Assembly (NCBI RefSeq): GCF_014643175.1
Contig: NZ_BMJH01000001.1
Location: 1,600,209-1,664,208 of the forward strand
From: Hoyosella rhizosphaerae
GTDB taxonomy: Bacteria; Actinomycetota; Actinomycetes; Mycobacteriales; Mycobacteriaceae
DNA: 64,000 bases
Direction: 5' to 3'
How positions within the stretch are numbered: the stretch's first letter is position 1; each line of letters opens with the position of its first letter. Under the pieces are notes generated by a model, which had not been told where the DNA came from, searched no databases, and saw only the letters and a list, made by a program, of their open reading frames with translations. Positions 53,414 through 62,573 of this stretch are shown one piece after another. The position numbers were made by a program, and so were the translations under genes.

Positions 53414-56400
53414 CGGACGGCACGGACACTCCCGACGACTCACCACCCCCGTCGAGTTCGGAACCAGCAAACGAACCGGTTGTGACTAAGCGAGCACCGT
53501 GGGAACGGTATCCGGCAGCACTCCACCGCACGGCCCGACCTCGGAAGCAGGCACCACGCCCGCCACGACTGCGCCCTAAGGTAGCCCCCCAATCCTCGAC
53601 CGGGGCTATGACCGCGCCCATGACCGGGCATGCGGTCGGGCATGCAGTCGGGCAGCAGGCTCCACCTATCGTTCCAGTTCAAGGCGTAACCGGGAGCATG
53701 ACCACGGGCCGGACCGGGGTACCTGCGGGTGCCACGGCGCCCGGAATAACAACTCCGGGCGCAACGGCAACAGCGTCAAAACATGATCAAGCTGATTCGG
53801 GCTTGATGAAAAACACCGGGTCGATGGCGCTCCCGACGATGATCAGCCGAATCTCGGGCTTCTTCCGAACAGTGCTGTTGGCTGCCGTTCTTGGAACGTA
53901 CGTTGGCGACGCATTTACCATCGCCAATGTTCTTCCGAACCTTGTCGAGCAACTTGTACTGGGTGCCGTCCTCGCCGCAATCGTGGTGCCCGTCCTAGTG
54001 CGGGCTGAACGCGAAGATGCCGACGGGGGAGCGCGGTTTACCCGCCAACTCGTCACGATGGCAAGCACCATTCTGATCGGTGCCACCGTCATCGCGCTTG
54101 TGTCTGCTCCGTTGCTCGTAACAATCATGCTCAACCGCGGAGATTCGGTGGTTGATCGCGATCTCACGGTCGCGTTCGCGTACCTACTGTTGCCTCAGAT
54201 CCTGTTCTACGGCTTGACCGCCGTGTTCGCGGCAATCCTCAACACGCGAGGAATTTTCGGCCCCGGCGCGTGGGCTCCAGTTGCAAACAATGTCATCGCG
54301 ATCTCGACGCTCGGCCTTTATTTCTTCATCTGGCGTGATCCCTCAGACTTATCCAACGCGGAGATTCTGTTCCTCGGCATCGGCACCACGTTGGGTGTGG
54401 TGGCCCAGGTGCTTGTACTTCTCCCGAGCATCAGACGAGCAGGCGTATCACTCAAACCGCTGTGGGGACTCGACGCGCGTTTTCGGAAGTTCGGCAACAT
54501 GGCGTTGGCCATCGTCGTCTATGTGGCTATCAGCCAAGTGGGCTTCATCGTTACCTACAACGTGGCATCCGGATCCAGCGAGGGTGCAGCGCTGATCTAC
54601 AACATCGTGTGGTTACTGCTGCAGGTTCCTTACGGCGTACTGGGCGTCGCCGTGCTCACGGCGATCATGCCGCGGATGAGCCGAAACGCCGCTGACGGCA
54701 ATAACAGGGCCGTTGTAGACGACCTCACGATGGCGACACGCATGACCATGGTCGCCCTAATCCCAGTCATCGTCCTCATGACAGCCGCGGGGCCAATGAT
54801 CGCCCAGGTGTTATTCGCGTATGGAAACTTTTCTACTGACGACGCCTCTGTACTTGGCGGTGCGCTGTCACTAGCTGCGTTCTCCTTAGTCCCGTACGCG
54901 CTCGTGCTGCTTCATCTTCGAGTGTTCTACGCCAGCCACGACGCATGGACACCCACGTTCATCGTGGTTGGAATCACCGGCGTAAAAGTGGGACTCTCGT
55001 TGCTTGCACCACGGCTCGCCAACGACGAGACCCAGGTAGTTGCGTTCCTCCACTTCGCCAACGGCGCAGGATATGTCGCCGGAGCGATCGTTGGAGCGAT
55101 GCTGTTGCGGTATCGCATCGGACCGCTGAGACTCCGTTACACATTCAGCTCAATGTTCATGGTGTTCACGGCCTCCGTAGTGGGGGCGATCGGATACCTG
55201 GCTTATCTGATAATCCGAGTCAACGTGGGACGCGCCGAAAGTTTCGGTCGGCTCAACGACTGGATTGACCTGTTCGCGGCCACTGTCATCATTCTCGGAC
55301 TTACATACGCCATCCTCTACAAGCTGAAGGTTCCTGAGGTTCAGCTTGTGTTTGGTGCATTCTCACGGCTCACCAATCGGCTGCGTCGCAAACCAGTGAC
55401 AACGCTCACACCACCGGCAAGTTCACAAGAATCGCCGGACGCTCCGAATCAGCACCCGAGCAAAGGCACATACCTGCCGTACGCTGGCCCGGAACACACT
55501 TTGTCTCGCGAGGTCCGCGATGACACCGGCGACGTGTCACCTGGTGTGGCTGAAGGAAAGAGAATGAAAGACTCATCGGATGTAGTGACCGATTCGAACA
55601 AGGGCCACGGTTCAGAAACGCCGGCCCACGACTCGGCTGCCCCTATCGACGCCACAAACAGCGATGCCACCAGCACTGAGGGTGAGCAACGTCCACCTCT
55701 CACCGGTGAGAGGAAGCCGCGTCTCACTCCGGGCACAATCGTCGCCGGTGGGCGGTATCGCCTTGTCGAGGAACACGGCCAAGCGCGCGGACTTCACTTC
55801 TGGCAAGCGCAGGACCTTAAGCTCGAGCGCGATGTTGCGCTGACCTTCGTGATGGCCGGTAGTGCGGAATTACAGCAGGACAGCGAGTTGGAGAGCCATG
55901 AGGTATTGCTCTCTCGTACTCTTCGTCTTGCCCGGATTGATTCCCCTGGTGTGGCTCGTGTTCTCGACGTGGTCAAGGGCCGTGCGGGCGGGATCGTCAT
56001 TTCAGAATGGACGCCAGGCCAGCCGCTGCGCGAGATTGCAGAAACCAAACCGTCTGCGGTGGGTGCTGCTCGTGCAGTTCGCGCACTTGCCGCTGCCGCG
56101 GAGGCAGCGCATCGCGCTGGCACCGCACTGTCGATTGATCACCCTGACCGTATCCGTATCAACACTTCAGGTGATGCCGTCCTAGCGTTCCCGGGAACGG
56201 CAGCCAACGCTGATCAAGCGCATGATGTGCATGGCCTAGGCGCGGCGCTGTACGCACTCGTGACAGGTTTGTGGCCGCTAGCTGAGCCTGGGCATGCACT
56301 TGTCGATACGGGGCGCTCACAGAGCTCGGTGCGTTATGCGCGCCCGGGCGAAGTCGTTGGTGGGCTCACCGCCCCTAACCTTGATGATGAAGGGCGTCCG

Positions 56401-57285
56401 GTTGATCCGCGGACAATTCGAGCAGGCTTGCCATACGAGATTTCCGCTGTAGCACTGAGGGCCTTGCACCCTTCCAGCGGAATTCGAACGGCCGCAACAG
56501 TCCATCAGATCCTCGATCAGGCAACTATGGCGGATCAGTCGACGGACATGATTCCTGTCATTCGGGCCTCTCAGGCAAACGTCCGTCCGCGTGCGGTTCG
56601 GATCAAGCCACAATCGGTTCTCATGACGCCAGAGGAACGTCGAAAGCGAGCGCGCAGGGTTGTCGCAGTTCTTTCGCTGCTTGCGATCGCGACGGTGATC
56701 ATTCTGACAATCGCCGCTTCGAAGATCACTCAACTTCTGATGACGGGCTCCAACACCCCTCCTGCTCGGCAGCCGCTTGGTTTCACCGCAGAATCGCAGA
56801 TGCCGGGCCCGGCCCTCGACCAAGCTGACGGGGGTCGATCGGTGTCGTTCACGCTGACTCCGTCCGACGTGACCGTGTACTCGCCTGAACAACAACCAGA
56901 TAATCCAGGTGACGCGGGCCGTGCCATCGATGGAAACCCCGACACCGCTTGGGCCACTTCCGAGTACATGCAGCAGTTGCCTGCATTTAAGAATGGTGTC
57001 GGCCTAATCCTGACATTCAATGGGGCATATAACTTTTCAGAGATCGATATCGAAACATCACGACCTGGTTCACGGGTGGAAGTTCGCCTCGCGGACGACA
57101 CGAGCCCAGAACTTGACGACACCGTCGTGATCGGAAATGCCGAACTCGAAGACGGAGTGACAACCATTCCTCTCAATGCTGGTGAGGAGTCGGAACACCT
57201 GTTGATCTGGATTGATCGGCTTAGTGAGGCTGACGGTCGAATACAGGGAAGCATTTCGTCCATCAAGGTCACCGCTCAGCAATAA
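53410..57285 (+). CDS. murJ: MurJ lipid II flippase fused to pseudokinase and extracellular domain
   Basis: A 1291-residue protein (MviN/Rv3910 type). A disordered Pro/Thr-rich N-terminus (1-120, with a GHAVGHAVG repeat) leads to a MurJ domain of about fourteen helices (about 130-650) that flips lipid II. A linker follows, then a kinase fold near 770-1040 starting GTIVAGGRYRLVEEHG, where the Gly loop is lost and the VAIK Lys is Thr (DVALTFV), so it is inactive. One helix follows near 1085, then a discoidin-like outer domain with VYSPEQQPDNPGDAGRAIDG. In mycobacteria the phosphorylated pseudokinase binds FhaA. The start at 53410 overlaps the previous stop. Confidence 0.93.
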   Translation: MTDGTDTPDDSPPPSSSEPANEPVVTKRAPWERYPAALHRTARPRKQAPRPPRLRPKVAPQSSTGAMTAPMTGHAVGHAVGQQAPPIVPVQGVTGSMTTGRTGVPAGATAPGITTPGATATASKHDQADSGLMKNTGSMALPTMISRISGFFRTVLLAAVLGTYVGDAFTIANVLPNLVEQLVLGAVLAAIVVPVLVRAEREDADGGARFTRQLVTMASTILIGATVIALVSAPLLVTIMLNRGDSVVDRDLTVAFAYLLLPQILFYGLTAVFAAILNTRGIFGPGAWAPVANNVIAISTLGLYFFIWRDPSDLSNAEILFLGIGTTLGVVAQVLVLLPSIRRAGVSLKPLWGLDARFRKFGNMALAIVVYVAISQVGFIVTYNVASGSSEGAALIYNIVWLLLQVPYGVLGVAVLTAIMPRMSRNAADGNNRAVVDDLTMATRMTMVALIPVIVLMTAAGPMIAQVLFAYGNFSTDDASVLGGALSLAAFSLVPYALVLLHLRVFYASHDAWTPTFIVVGITGVKVGLSLLAPRLANDETQVVAFLHFANGAGYVAGAIVGAMLLRYRIGPLRLRYTFSSMFMVFTASVVGAIGYLAYLIIRVNVGRAESFGRLNDWIDLFAATVIILGLTYAILYKLKVPEVQLVFGAFSRLTNRLRRKPVTTLTPPASSQESPDAPNQHPSKGTYLPYAGPEHTLSREVRDDTGDVSPGVAEGKRMKDSSDVVTDSNKGHGSETPAHDSAAPIDATNSDATSTEGEQRPPLTGERKPRLTPGTIVAGGRYRLVEEHGQARGLHFWQAQDLKLERDVALTFVMAGSAELQQDSELESHEVLLSRTLRLARIDSPGVARVLDVVKGRAGGIVISEWTPGQPLREIAETKPSAVGAARAVRALAAAAEAAHRAGTALSIDHPDRIRINTSGDAVLAFPGTAANADQAHDVHGLGAALYALVTGLWPLAEPGHALVDTGRSQSSVRYARPGEVVGGLTAPNLDDEGRPVDPRTIRAGLPYEISAVALRALHPSSGIRTAATVHQILDQATMADQSTDMIPVIRASQANVRPRAVRIKPQSVLMTPEERRKRARRVVAVLSLLAIATVIILTIAASKITQLLMTGSNTPPARQPLGFTAESQMPGPALDQADGGRSVSFTLTPSDVTVYSPEQQPDNPGDAGRAIDGNPDTAWATSEYMQQLPAFKNGVGLILTFNGAYNFSEIDIETSRPGSRVEVRLADDTSPELDDTVVIGNAELEDGVTTIPLNAGEESEHLLIWIDRLSEADGRIQGSISSIKVTAQQ

Positions 57286-57296
57286 GCCTGGGAAGA

Positions 57297-57333
57297 GGGG
57301 GTGTTTGTTGTGAAATTCGCAACAAACACCCCC
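57297..57333 (+). terminator. Hairpin after murJ
   Basis: GGGGGTGTTTGTTG and CAACAAACACCCCC form a perfect 14-base stem with a 9-base loop, 11 bases after the murJ stop. A short CTTTAG follows. Confidence 0.8.
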
Positions 57334-57384
57334 CTTTAGGATTGGTAAAGACTTTTTCAATTCGTAATCCATGTCACGTCGGGT

Positions 57385-57390
57385 TATTCT
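57385..57390 (+). promoter_or_regulatory. -10 element of leaderless sigM
   Basis: TATTCT lies six bases before the GTG at 57397. It looks like a housekeeping -10. A GGAAY-type autoregulatory promoter was not found nearby. Confidence 0.4.
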
Positions 57391-57396
57391 TTACAC

Positions 57397-57999
57397 GTGC
57401 GACAGACCAGGGGGGTCGCCACAGCCGAATTGACGGACTCGGAACTCATTGCCGCTCACGTGTCGGGGGACACTCAGGCTTTTTCCGAACTTGTTCGTCG
57501 TCATCAACGGTATTTGTGGCGAGTAGCGAAAAGAACATGTTATAGCGCTGAAGACGCTGCCGACGCGTTGCAGGAAGCACTGCTTTCCGCGCATCGTATG
57601 GCAGAGAGCTTCCGTGCTGATGCAGCAGTCAGAAGCTGGCTTCACCGCATTGTGGTGAATGCCTGCCTCGACCGCATGCGGCGAAATCGCGTGAGGGCGA
57701 CTGTTCCACTTGAGCCGGCAGTGGCGGACCACGTTGCCGTATTCGAGGATGCCATCGAGATGAATGACGTGGCTTTCGATGTGGAAGAGGCCCTGCGGTT
57801 GCTACCTGAAGATCAGCGCCAAGCCATCGTCGCGGTCGATATCGAAGGCTATTCGGTAACTGACGCAGCTGAGCTTCTTGGGGTTCCAACGGGAACAATA
57901 AAGTCGCGCTGTTCGCGAGGAAGATTGAAGTTGGCAAAAAATCTTCAACATCTGCAGCGACGAGGGAACCAAGCTGACACCCAGCGCGTCAAAACCTAA
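57397..57999 (+). CDS. sigM: ECF sigma factor SigM
   Basis: A 200-residue sigma factor. Region 2 (about residues 25-95) has HVSGDTQAFSELVRRHQRYL, CYSAEDAADALQEALL and SWLHRIVVNACLDRMRR. Region 4 (about 130-185) has LRLLPEDQRQAIVAVDIEGY and VPTGTIKSRCSRGRLKL. The position between murJ and trxB identifies it as SigM. In Corynebacterium glutamicum SigM controls thiol-stress genes including trx; in M. tuberculosis it controls Esx and surface-lipid genes. It starts with GTG just after a -10 element. Its stop is one base before the anti-sigma gene. Confidence 0.93.
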   Translation: MRQTRGVATAELTDSELIAAHVSGDTQAFSELVRRHQRYLWRVAKRTCYSAEDAADALQEALLSAHRMAESFRADAAVRSWLHRIVVNACLDRMRRNRVRATVPLEPAVADHVAVFEDAIEMNDVAFDVEEALRLLPEDQRQAIVAVDIEGYSVTDAAELLGVPTGTIKSRCSRGRLKLAKNLQHLQRRGNQADTQRVKT

Positions 58000-58000
58000 T

Positions 58001-58813
58001 GTGCCAAGCAAACCGGAGCAGTACAACGACAGCCTAAGAATAGGGGGTGCTGTGCCTGTGTCGTGGCGGCGACACCATTCGCGGAGCGACGGCGGTCCTC
58101 CTGAGCCGCCGTATAGCCCAGAACTTGTCGCCGATTTGCATGCTGGTCTTCTCAGCCCATCAACAGAGCAGAGTGTGCGTAGTCGGCTACACGAGGACAC
58201 AGAGGCGCAGGACCTTCTGCGGGCCCTCGATGTTGTTCACCGTGAACTTGATGCGTTGGCCCACGACGATGAAGGCGAAGATCTTCCTCCTGAGCTTGCT
58301 GCGTCCATCGACTCCATGTTTGCACCCAACCGGCCTGACAACACTGTGGTGTCCATTGGCGCACGAAGGATTCAGAGCTCGCGGCGTGCAATTATCCTTG
58401 CGGCGGCTTCCGTTGCGGCTGTATTCGCCGCTGTGGCGACTTTGTTGACAGTTGAAGGCATTTACGCAGAACCTCGTGACTCGGTGCGTACTGAGGCTCT
58501 GATTGATCGCAAGCCAGAAATCGCGGCGGAGCGTCCGTTAGGTTTCCGCGGCGGTAGTTCAGCGTTGATTGCTGAACCGCAATTGAGTCGTTGCCTCAGC
58601 GCTCATGGATTTTCTTCAGATGCACAGTTGCTTGGGGTAGTTCCGATCGAGGAACAAGTTAATCTTCCACCGAATTTTTCTTCTGACGAAAAACTCGCTC
58701 GAATCGTGGTCGCTGACCACCATTTGGGGGGCATAACGTCGCTGGTAGTGGGCATAAATTGTGATTTAGATCGCCCCTCTTTAGTCTCTAGAACTACCGT
58801 AGGCAACAGGTAG
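58001..58813 (+). CDS. Membrane anti-sigma factor for SigM (Rv3912 type)
   Basis: A 270-residue protein with a cytoplasmic part (1-125) that has VADLHAGLLSPSTEQSVRSR then LHEDTEAQDLLRALD, the anti-sigma-domain-like start. One membrane helix AIILAAASVAAVFAAVATLL lies near 130-150, followed by an outer domain with two Cys (LSRCLSAHGF, INCDLD). There is no zinc-binding HxxxCxxC, so it is not of the redox ZAS type. It is encoded directly after sigM, so SigM is probably held at the membrane until a surface signal. It starts with GTG at 58001. Confidence 0.83.
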   Translation: MPSKPEQYNDSLRIGGAVPVSWRRHHSRSDGGPPEPPYSPELVADLHAGLLSPSTEQSVRSRLHEDTEAQDLLRALDVVHRELDALAHDDEGEDLPPELAASIDSMFAPNRPDNTVVSIGARRIQSSRRAIILAAASVAAVFAAVATLLTVEGIYAEPRDSVRTEALIDRKPEIAAERPLGFRGGSSALIAEPQLSRCLSAHGFSSDAQLLGVVPIEEQVNLPPNFSSDEKLARIVVADHHLGGITSLVVGINCDLDRPSLVSRTTVGNR

Positions 58814-58874
58814 GCAACCCCTTCTCGACCCGCACCTACGGGCAAACTATGCCGGATGAACAGGCATTTTGCTG

Positions 58875-58880
58875 TAATCT
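58875..58880 (+). promoter_or_regulatory. -10 element of the leaderless TetR-type gene
   Basis: TAATCT followed by seven bases and the GTG at 58888. No ribosome site is present. Confidence 0.45.
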
Positions 58881-58887
58881 GTTACCT

Positions 58888-59670
58888 GTGACACGTTCCG
58901 TTTCCCAAGAGGGACCCGCACCACGCGACTTCGTCGATGACGACGCCACCGACGGCCGTAGCGTTGACGACGCTAGGGTCGACGATTCAGCGCCAGCCGA
59001 GGTGGCAGACAAACCACGCCGCAAACGTGGGCGGCCGGCGATTGTCACTGCGGAGATGATTCGCGAGACCGCGCTGGAAATGGGCGTAGCAACAATCACA
59101 ATGACTTCGGTCGCCGCTCGACTCGGTGTTAACCACGCGACCCTGTATCGCTATGTATCAAGCCGTGATGACCTGGTCAAACACGCGCTCGACTTGGCAT
59201 TGGAACGCTCCGAGTATCCGGCGGCTGGCAACGACTGGCGAGAATTTCTCTATGACACGGCTATAGCGACGCAAAGGATGTGCGAGAACCACCCCGGTGT
59301 TGCTACTGAGCTGGCAGGGGGGACATTCTCGCCCAACATGCTGCAGCGTGGCACCGAAGTGATGGTCAGCCTCGTCCACTTAGGGTTCAGCCCAACAAAT
59401 GCGGTGCTTGCGCTCGACCTCGTCATTGACCTTGTCATCGACCACTGCCGTCGCACAGAGCAGATGGATGGTCGGGTGCCATCACCATCGATGCCTTCAC
59501 GTGAAGCATTCGCCACCACCTGGCCACAAAGTGATCCCGATGCTGCGCCGGAGTTCCAAGACACCGTTCAAGCCGGCCGGGAAGCGATCGACACAGATCC
59601 GAGCCAGTGGCTAGACCGTAAACTCACGATTGCGCTTGCTGGAATCGCACAGGAAATCGCACCCCGCTGA
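58888..59670 (+). CDS. TetR-family regulator upstream of trxB
   Basis: A 260-residue regulator. A long acidic, disordered N-terminus (residues 1-40) and a basic patch (KPRRKRGRPA) precede the helix-turn-helix near residues 60-95: TITMTSVAARLGVNHATLY then RYVSSRDDLV. The ligand domain is helical, with ENHPGVATELAGG. A longer frame to 58849 exists, but the GTG at 58888 follows a -10 hexamer by seven bases. It interrupts the usual step from the anti-sigma gene to trxB. It may regulate the trx genes or something elsewhere. The ligand is unknown. Confidence 0.84.
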   Translation: MTRSVSQEGPAPRDFVDDDATDGRSVDDARVDDSAPAEVADKPRRKRGRPAIVTAEMIRETALEMGVATITMTSVAARLGVNHATLYRYVSSRDDLVKHALDLALERSEYPAAGNDWREFLYDTAIATQRMCENHPGVATELAGGTFSPNMLQRGTEVMVSLVHLGFSPTNAVLALDLVIDLVIDHCRRTEQMDGRVPSPSMPSREAFATTWPQSDPDAAPEFQDTVQAGREAIDTDPSQWLDRKLTIALAGIAQEIAPR

Positions 59671-59690
59671 CGACCTAAATAGCGCTCACG

Positions 59691-59716
59691 GGAACAACGA
59701 GCATTACCCTTGTGTT
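59691..59716 (+). promoter_or_regulatory. SigH/SigM-class promoter of trxB-trxA
   Basis: GGAAC (59691-59695) and GTT (59714-59716) are 18 bases apart, matching the GGAAY-N18/19-GTT class used by SigH/SigR-type factors in actinobacteria. The expected transcription start is near 59722, about 55 bases before the trxB ATG. Confidence 0.65.
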
Positions 59717-59778
59717 ACCACACTACGAGTGCTTCACACCGGGTGAACCACTGTGACTGCAACAAGGGGAAGACCTGT

Positions 59779-60798
59779 ATGACTACCGCCGACCGCAGTA
59801 ATCGTGACGCCACCAGCGAGATTCATGACGTCATAATTGTTGGCTCTGGACCTGCCGGGTACACAGCCGCTATCTACACTGCGCGCGCGCAACTGAATCC
59901 TCTCCAGTTTGAAGGTTCGCAATTCGGTGGGGCGCTCATGACCACAACCGAGGTTGAGAACTTCCCAGGATTCCGCGAGGGAATCATGGGTCCAGAACTT
60001 ATGGACGAAATGCGCGAACAAGCGAAACGCTTCGGCACCGATATTCGTAGCGAAGACGTCACCAGCGTCGACCTCGAAGGCGAAATCAAAACGGTCACGG
60101 TCGGTGACGTCGAATACAAGTCTCGCGCTGTCATCCTCGCGATGGGCGCCGCGGCTCGCTACCTAGGCGTGCCAGGGGAGGAGCGACTCCTTGGCCGCGG
60201 CGTGAGCTCATGCGCCACCTGCGATGGTTTCTTCTTCCGAGACCAAGACATCGCCATCATCGGTGGCGGAGATTCAGCGATGGAAGAGGCAACCTTCCTC
60301 ACCCGATTCGCTCGCAGTGTCACCATCGTTCACCGTCGAGACGAGTTCCGTGCTTCCCGAATCATGCTTGAGCGGGCAAAGAGCAACGAGAAGATCCGCT
60401 TCATCACAAATGCACGCGTTGATGAAGTACTTGGCGAGAACAGTGTCGCCGGTCTCCGAATCACAGACGCCGTCACGGGCGAAACACAAGATCTCCCTGT
60501 GACCGGAATGTTTGTCGCAATCGGTCACGACCCCCGCAGTGAACTCGTTCGGGGTCAGGTCGACGTTAACGAGGCCGGCTATGTAAAGGTCGATTCACCA
60601 TCGACTTACACTTCTCTACCAGGTGTTTTCGCTGCTGGCGATCTCGTCGACCACACGTACCGTCAAGCCATCACTGCTGCCGGCACCGGATGTGCCGCGG
60701 CTATCGACGCTGAACGCTGGCTCGCCGACCAGGTGTCTGACAGCTCTAACTCGGACAGCGCCCACTCCAACGACGCTGTTACTTCGCTAGTTTCATAA
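59779..60798 (+). CDS. trxB: Thioredoxin reductase
   Basis: A 339-residue FAD/NADPH enzyme that reduces thioredoxin. The FAD loop [20 protein letters not shown] is near residue 22, the redox pair is in [10 protein letters not shown] (CATC), the NADPH loop is [17 protein letters not shown] with HRRDEFRAS, and the second FAD motif is [20 protein letters not shown]. All are intact. The start at 59779 has AAGGGGA nine bases upstream; the frame opens earlier at 59710. It is first in an operon with trxA (29-base gap) behind a thiol-stress-type promoter. Confidence 0.96.
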   Translation: MTTADRSNRDATSEIHDVIIVGSGPAGYTAAIYTARAQLNPLQFEGSQFGGALMTTTEVENFPGFREGIMGPELMDEMREQAKRFGTDIRSEDVTSVDLEGEIKTVTVGDVEYKSRAVILAMGAAARYLGVPGEERLLGRGVSSCATCDGFFFRDQDIAIIGGGDSAMEEATFLTRFARSVTIVHRRDEFRASRIMLERAKSNEKIRFITNARVDEVLGENSVAGLRITDAVTGETQDLPVTGMFVAIGHDPRSELVRGQVDVNEAGYVKVDSPSTYTSLPGVFAAGDLVDHTYRQAITAAGTGCAAAIDAERWLADQVSDSSNSDSAHSNDAVTSLVS

Positions 60799-60827
60799 GC
60801 GCGCCAAAAGAAAGAGGATTGAGCCCA

Positions 60828-61148
60828 ATGTCGACTATCACTGTCACCGACGATTCATTCGCCGACGATGTGTTGAAGAGCTCCAAACCAGTACTCGTAG
60901 ATTTCTGGGCAACGTGGTGTGGACCATGCCGCATGGTCGCACCCGTGCTCGAAGAGATCGCCGCTGAGAAGCCCGAACAGCTCACCATCGCCAAGCTAGA
61001 CATCGATGCCAATCAAGCTGTCGCACGCGATTTCCAGATCCTATCGATCCCCACAATGATCCTGTTTAAGGACGGAAAGCCTGTAACGACGATTGTGGGA
61101 GCCAAGTCAAAAGCCGCTCTGCTCAAGGAAATCGAAAACCACCTCTAG
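60828..61148 (+). CDS. trxA: Thioredoxin
   Basis: A 106-residue thioredoxin with the active site WATWCGPCRM, the buried Asp in VLVDFWA, the cis-Pro in LSIPTMILF and the C-terminal GAKSKAALLKEIE helix. It passes electrons from TrxB to ribonucleotide reductase, peroxiredoxins and repair enzymes. The ATG at 60828 is chosen over a TTG at 60819, with AGAGG upstream. It corresponds to TrxC of M. tuberculosis (Rv3914), followed by cwlM as there. Confidence 0.96.
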   Translation: MSTITVTDDSFADDVLKSSKPVLVDFWATWCGPCRMVAPVLEEIAAEKPEQLTIAKLDIDANQAVARDFQILSIPTMILFKDGKPVTTIVGAKSKAALLKEIENHL

Positions 61149-61157
61149 GAACTAAAA

Positions 61158-61270
61158 TCAGCAGCAAACAAGTAAGATAACCCGCGAGAGACTCAACTTG
61201 ATTCTCAACGGTTTGCTGCTGACCGCGCTACGGACTGGCGTCGGAGTGAGAGTCTTCCGTCGCCAGTCCG
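61158..61270 (+). other. Two large inverted repeats between trxA and cwlM
   Basis: TCAGCAGCAAAC (61158-61169) pairs with GTTTGCTGCTGA (61211-61222) around a 41-base loop. CGGACTGGCG (61231-61240) pairs with CGCCAGTCCG (61261-61270) around a 20-base loop. Both stems are perfect and stand side by side in a 150-base gap. They could be a terminator plus cwlM leader, or a small structured RNA. Confidence 0.55.
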
Positions 61271-61298
61271 GCACAATCCCCAGAAAGAGGCCTGCGGT

Positions 61299-62471
61299 AT
61301 GCAATTCCTTCAGCTAGGAGATTCTGGTCCTGCTGTCGCTGAAGTGCGATCTCGGCTCATAAGTCTTGGATTTCTCCACGACGATGACGACATTACCGAG
61401 GCCAGTTCAGAGTTCGACTCCGCGCTCGATACAGCCATACGTGGATTTCAGCAACAGCGAGGCCTCCTAGTTGACGGCATTGTTGGTAAAGCAACTCACA
61501 GGGCACTACAAGAGGCTGGCTACCGGCTGGGCGCACGCATCCTCGCTTACCACGTCACCGCCCCGCAGTATGGGGACGATGTCGCTGCTCTTCAGACGCG
61601 ATTGCAAGACCTCGGCTTCTACACCGACCTCATTGACGGGTTTTTCGGACCAGGGACACACACCGCGCTGAGTTCGTACCAGCGTGAGTCCGGGCTCAAC
61701 GTCGATGGCATCTGCGGGCCGTCAACTCTGCGAGCGTTGGAAATGCTCGGTGCTCGGGTAACTGGGGGATCGCCGCACGCAATCCTTGCTGAGGAAGTCG
61801 TTCGGCAATCGGGCCCAAAGCTTCGTAATAAACGCATCATTATTGATCCAGGCCTTGGTGGACGAAACAGCGGTGTGATTGTTCCTGGTCCACGCGGCCC
61901 TATTTCGGAAGCAGAGATTCTTTGGGATCTTGCGAACCGCATCGAAGGACGCATGGGGGCTACAGGAATGGAGACGTTCCTTAGCCGACCTCGCAATAAA
62001 TGTCCGTCAGTGGTTGAACGTGCTGAGATGGCGAATGACCTCAACGCCGATCTCATGATCTCGTTGCAATGTGGCCACAGCGAATCATCAGTCGCCCACG
62101 GTGTAGCGACCTTCCACTACGGAGTGCCCAACGGGTCCGAGTCAACCATCGGGGCAGTCCTGGCAGGATTTTTACAGCGCGAGATCGCAGCGCGTACTGG
62201 TTTGTTGGACTGTCGATCACACGGACGCACGTGGGACGTCCTTCGCCTGACCAGAATGCCAACTGTGCAGATTGATATCGGGTACATCACCAACGGCAAC
62301 GACGCCTCGCTGCTCGCCGACCCAAAGATGCGTGATGTGGTTGCCGAGGCGATTCTTGTCGCAGTGAAACGGTTGTACTTGCTCGGTAAGGACGATCAGC
62401 CAACAGGAACTTTTACTTTCGCTGAACTGCTTGCTCATGAACTTGCCGTTGAAGGCCGCCGCGAAAAATAG
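61299..62471 (+). CDS. cwlM: CwlM: amidase-fold regulator of peptidoglycan synthesis
   Basis: A 390-residue cytoplasmic protein with two peptidoglycan-binding-1 repeats (about 5-75 and 85-155, with GFQQQRGLLVDGIVGKATH and YQRESGLNVDGICGPSTLRA) and an amidase-3 domain (about 178-365). The first zinc His of active amidases (DPGHGG) is Leu here (IIIDPGLGGRNSG), while the Glu (SEAEILWDL) and a second His (CGHSESS) remain. There is no signal peptide. In mycobacteria CwlM is not a lysis enzyme; when phosphorylated by PknB it activates MurA. The C-terminal GTFTFAELLAHEL is the region where the mycobacterial phospho-Thr lies. Confidence 0.92.
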   Translation: MQFLQLGDSGPAVAEVRSRLISLGFLHDDDDITEASSEFDSALDTAIRGFQQQRGLLVDGIVGKATHRALQEAGYRLGARILAYHVTAPQYGDDVAALQTRLQDLGFYTDLIDGFFGPGTHTALSSYQRESGLNVDGICGPSTLRALEMLGARVTGGSPHAILAEEVVRQSGPKLRNKRIIIDPGLGGRNSGVIVPGPRGPISEAEILWDLANRIEGRMGATGMETFLSRPRNKCPSVVERAEMANDLNADLMISLQCGHSESSVAHGVATFHYGVPNGSESTIGAVLAGFLQREIAARTGLLDCRSHGRTWDVLRLTRMPTVQIDIGYITNGNDASLLADPKMRDVVAEAILVAVKRLYLLGKDDQPTGTFTFAELLAHELAVEGRREK

Positions 62472-62482
62472 CCCAGACAACC

Positions 62483-62520
62483 CTATGGCTGGTACTGAAT
62501 CCGTTCAGTACCAGCCATAG
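62483..62520 (+). terminator. Strong hairpin after cwlM
   Basis: CTATGGCTGGTACTGAA forms a perfect 17-base stem with a TCCG loop, 11 bases after the stop. It probably acts on both convergent genes. The T-run is short. Confidence 0.8.
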
Positions 62521-62573
62521 CTGTCTAAATCGCCCTCAGATCGAATCTAACGACCGTAAGTACCTTTTCGGTA

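Noticed and set aside
61299-62471. Active cell-wall amidase
   Set aside because: There is no signal peptide, the first zinc His is Leu, and the gene position is that of CwlM, a cytoplasmic regulator.
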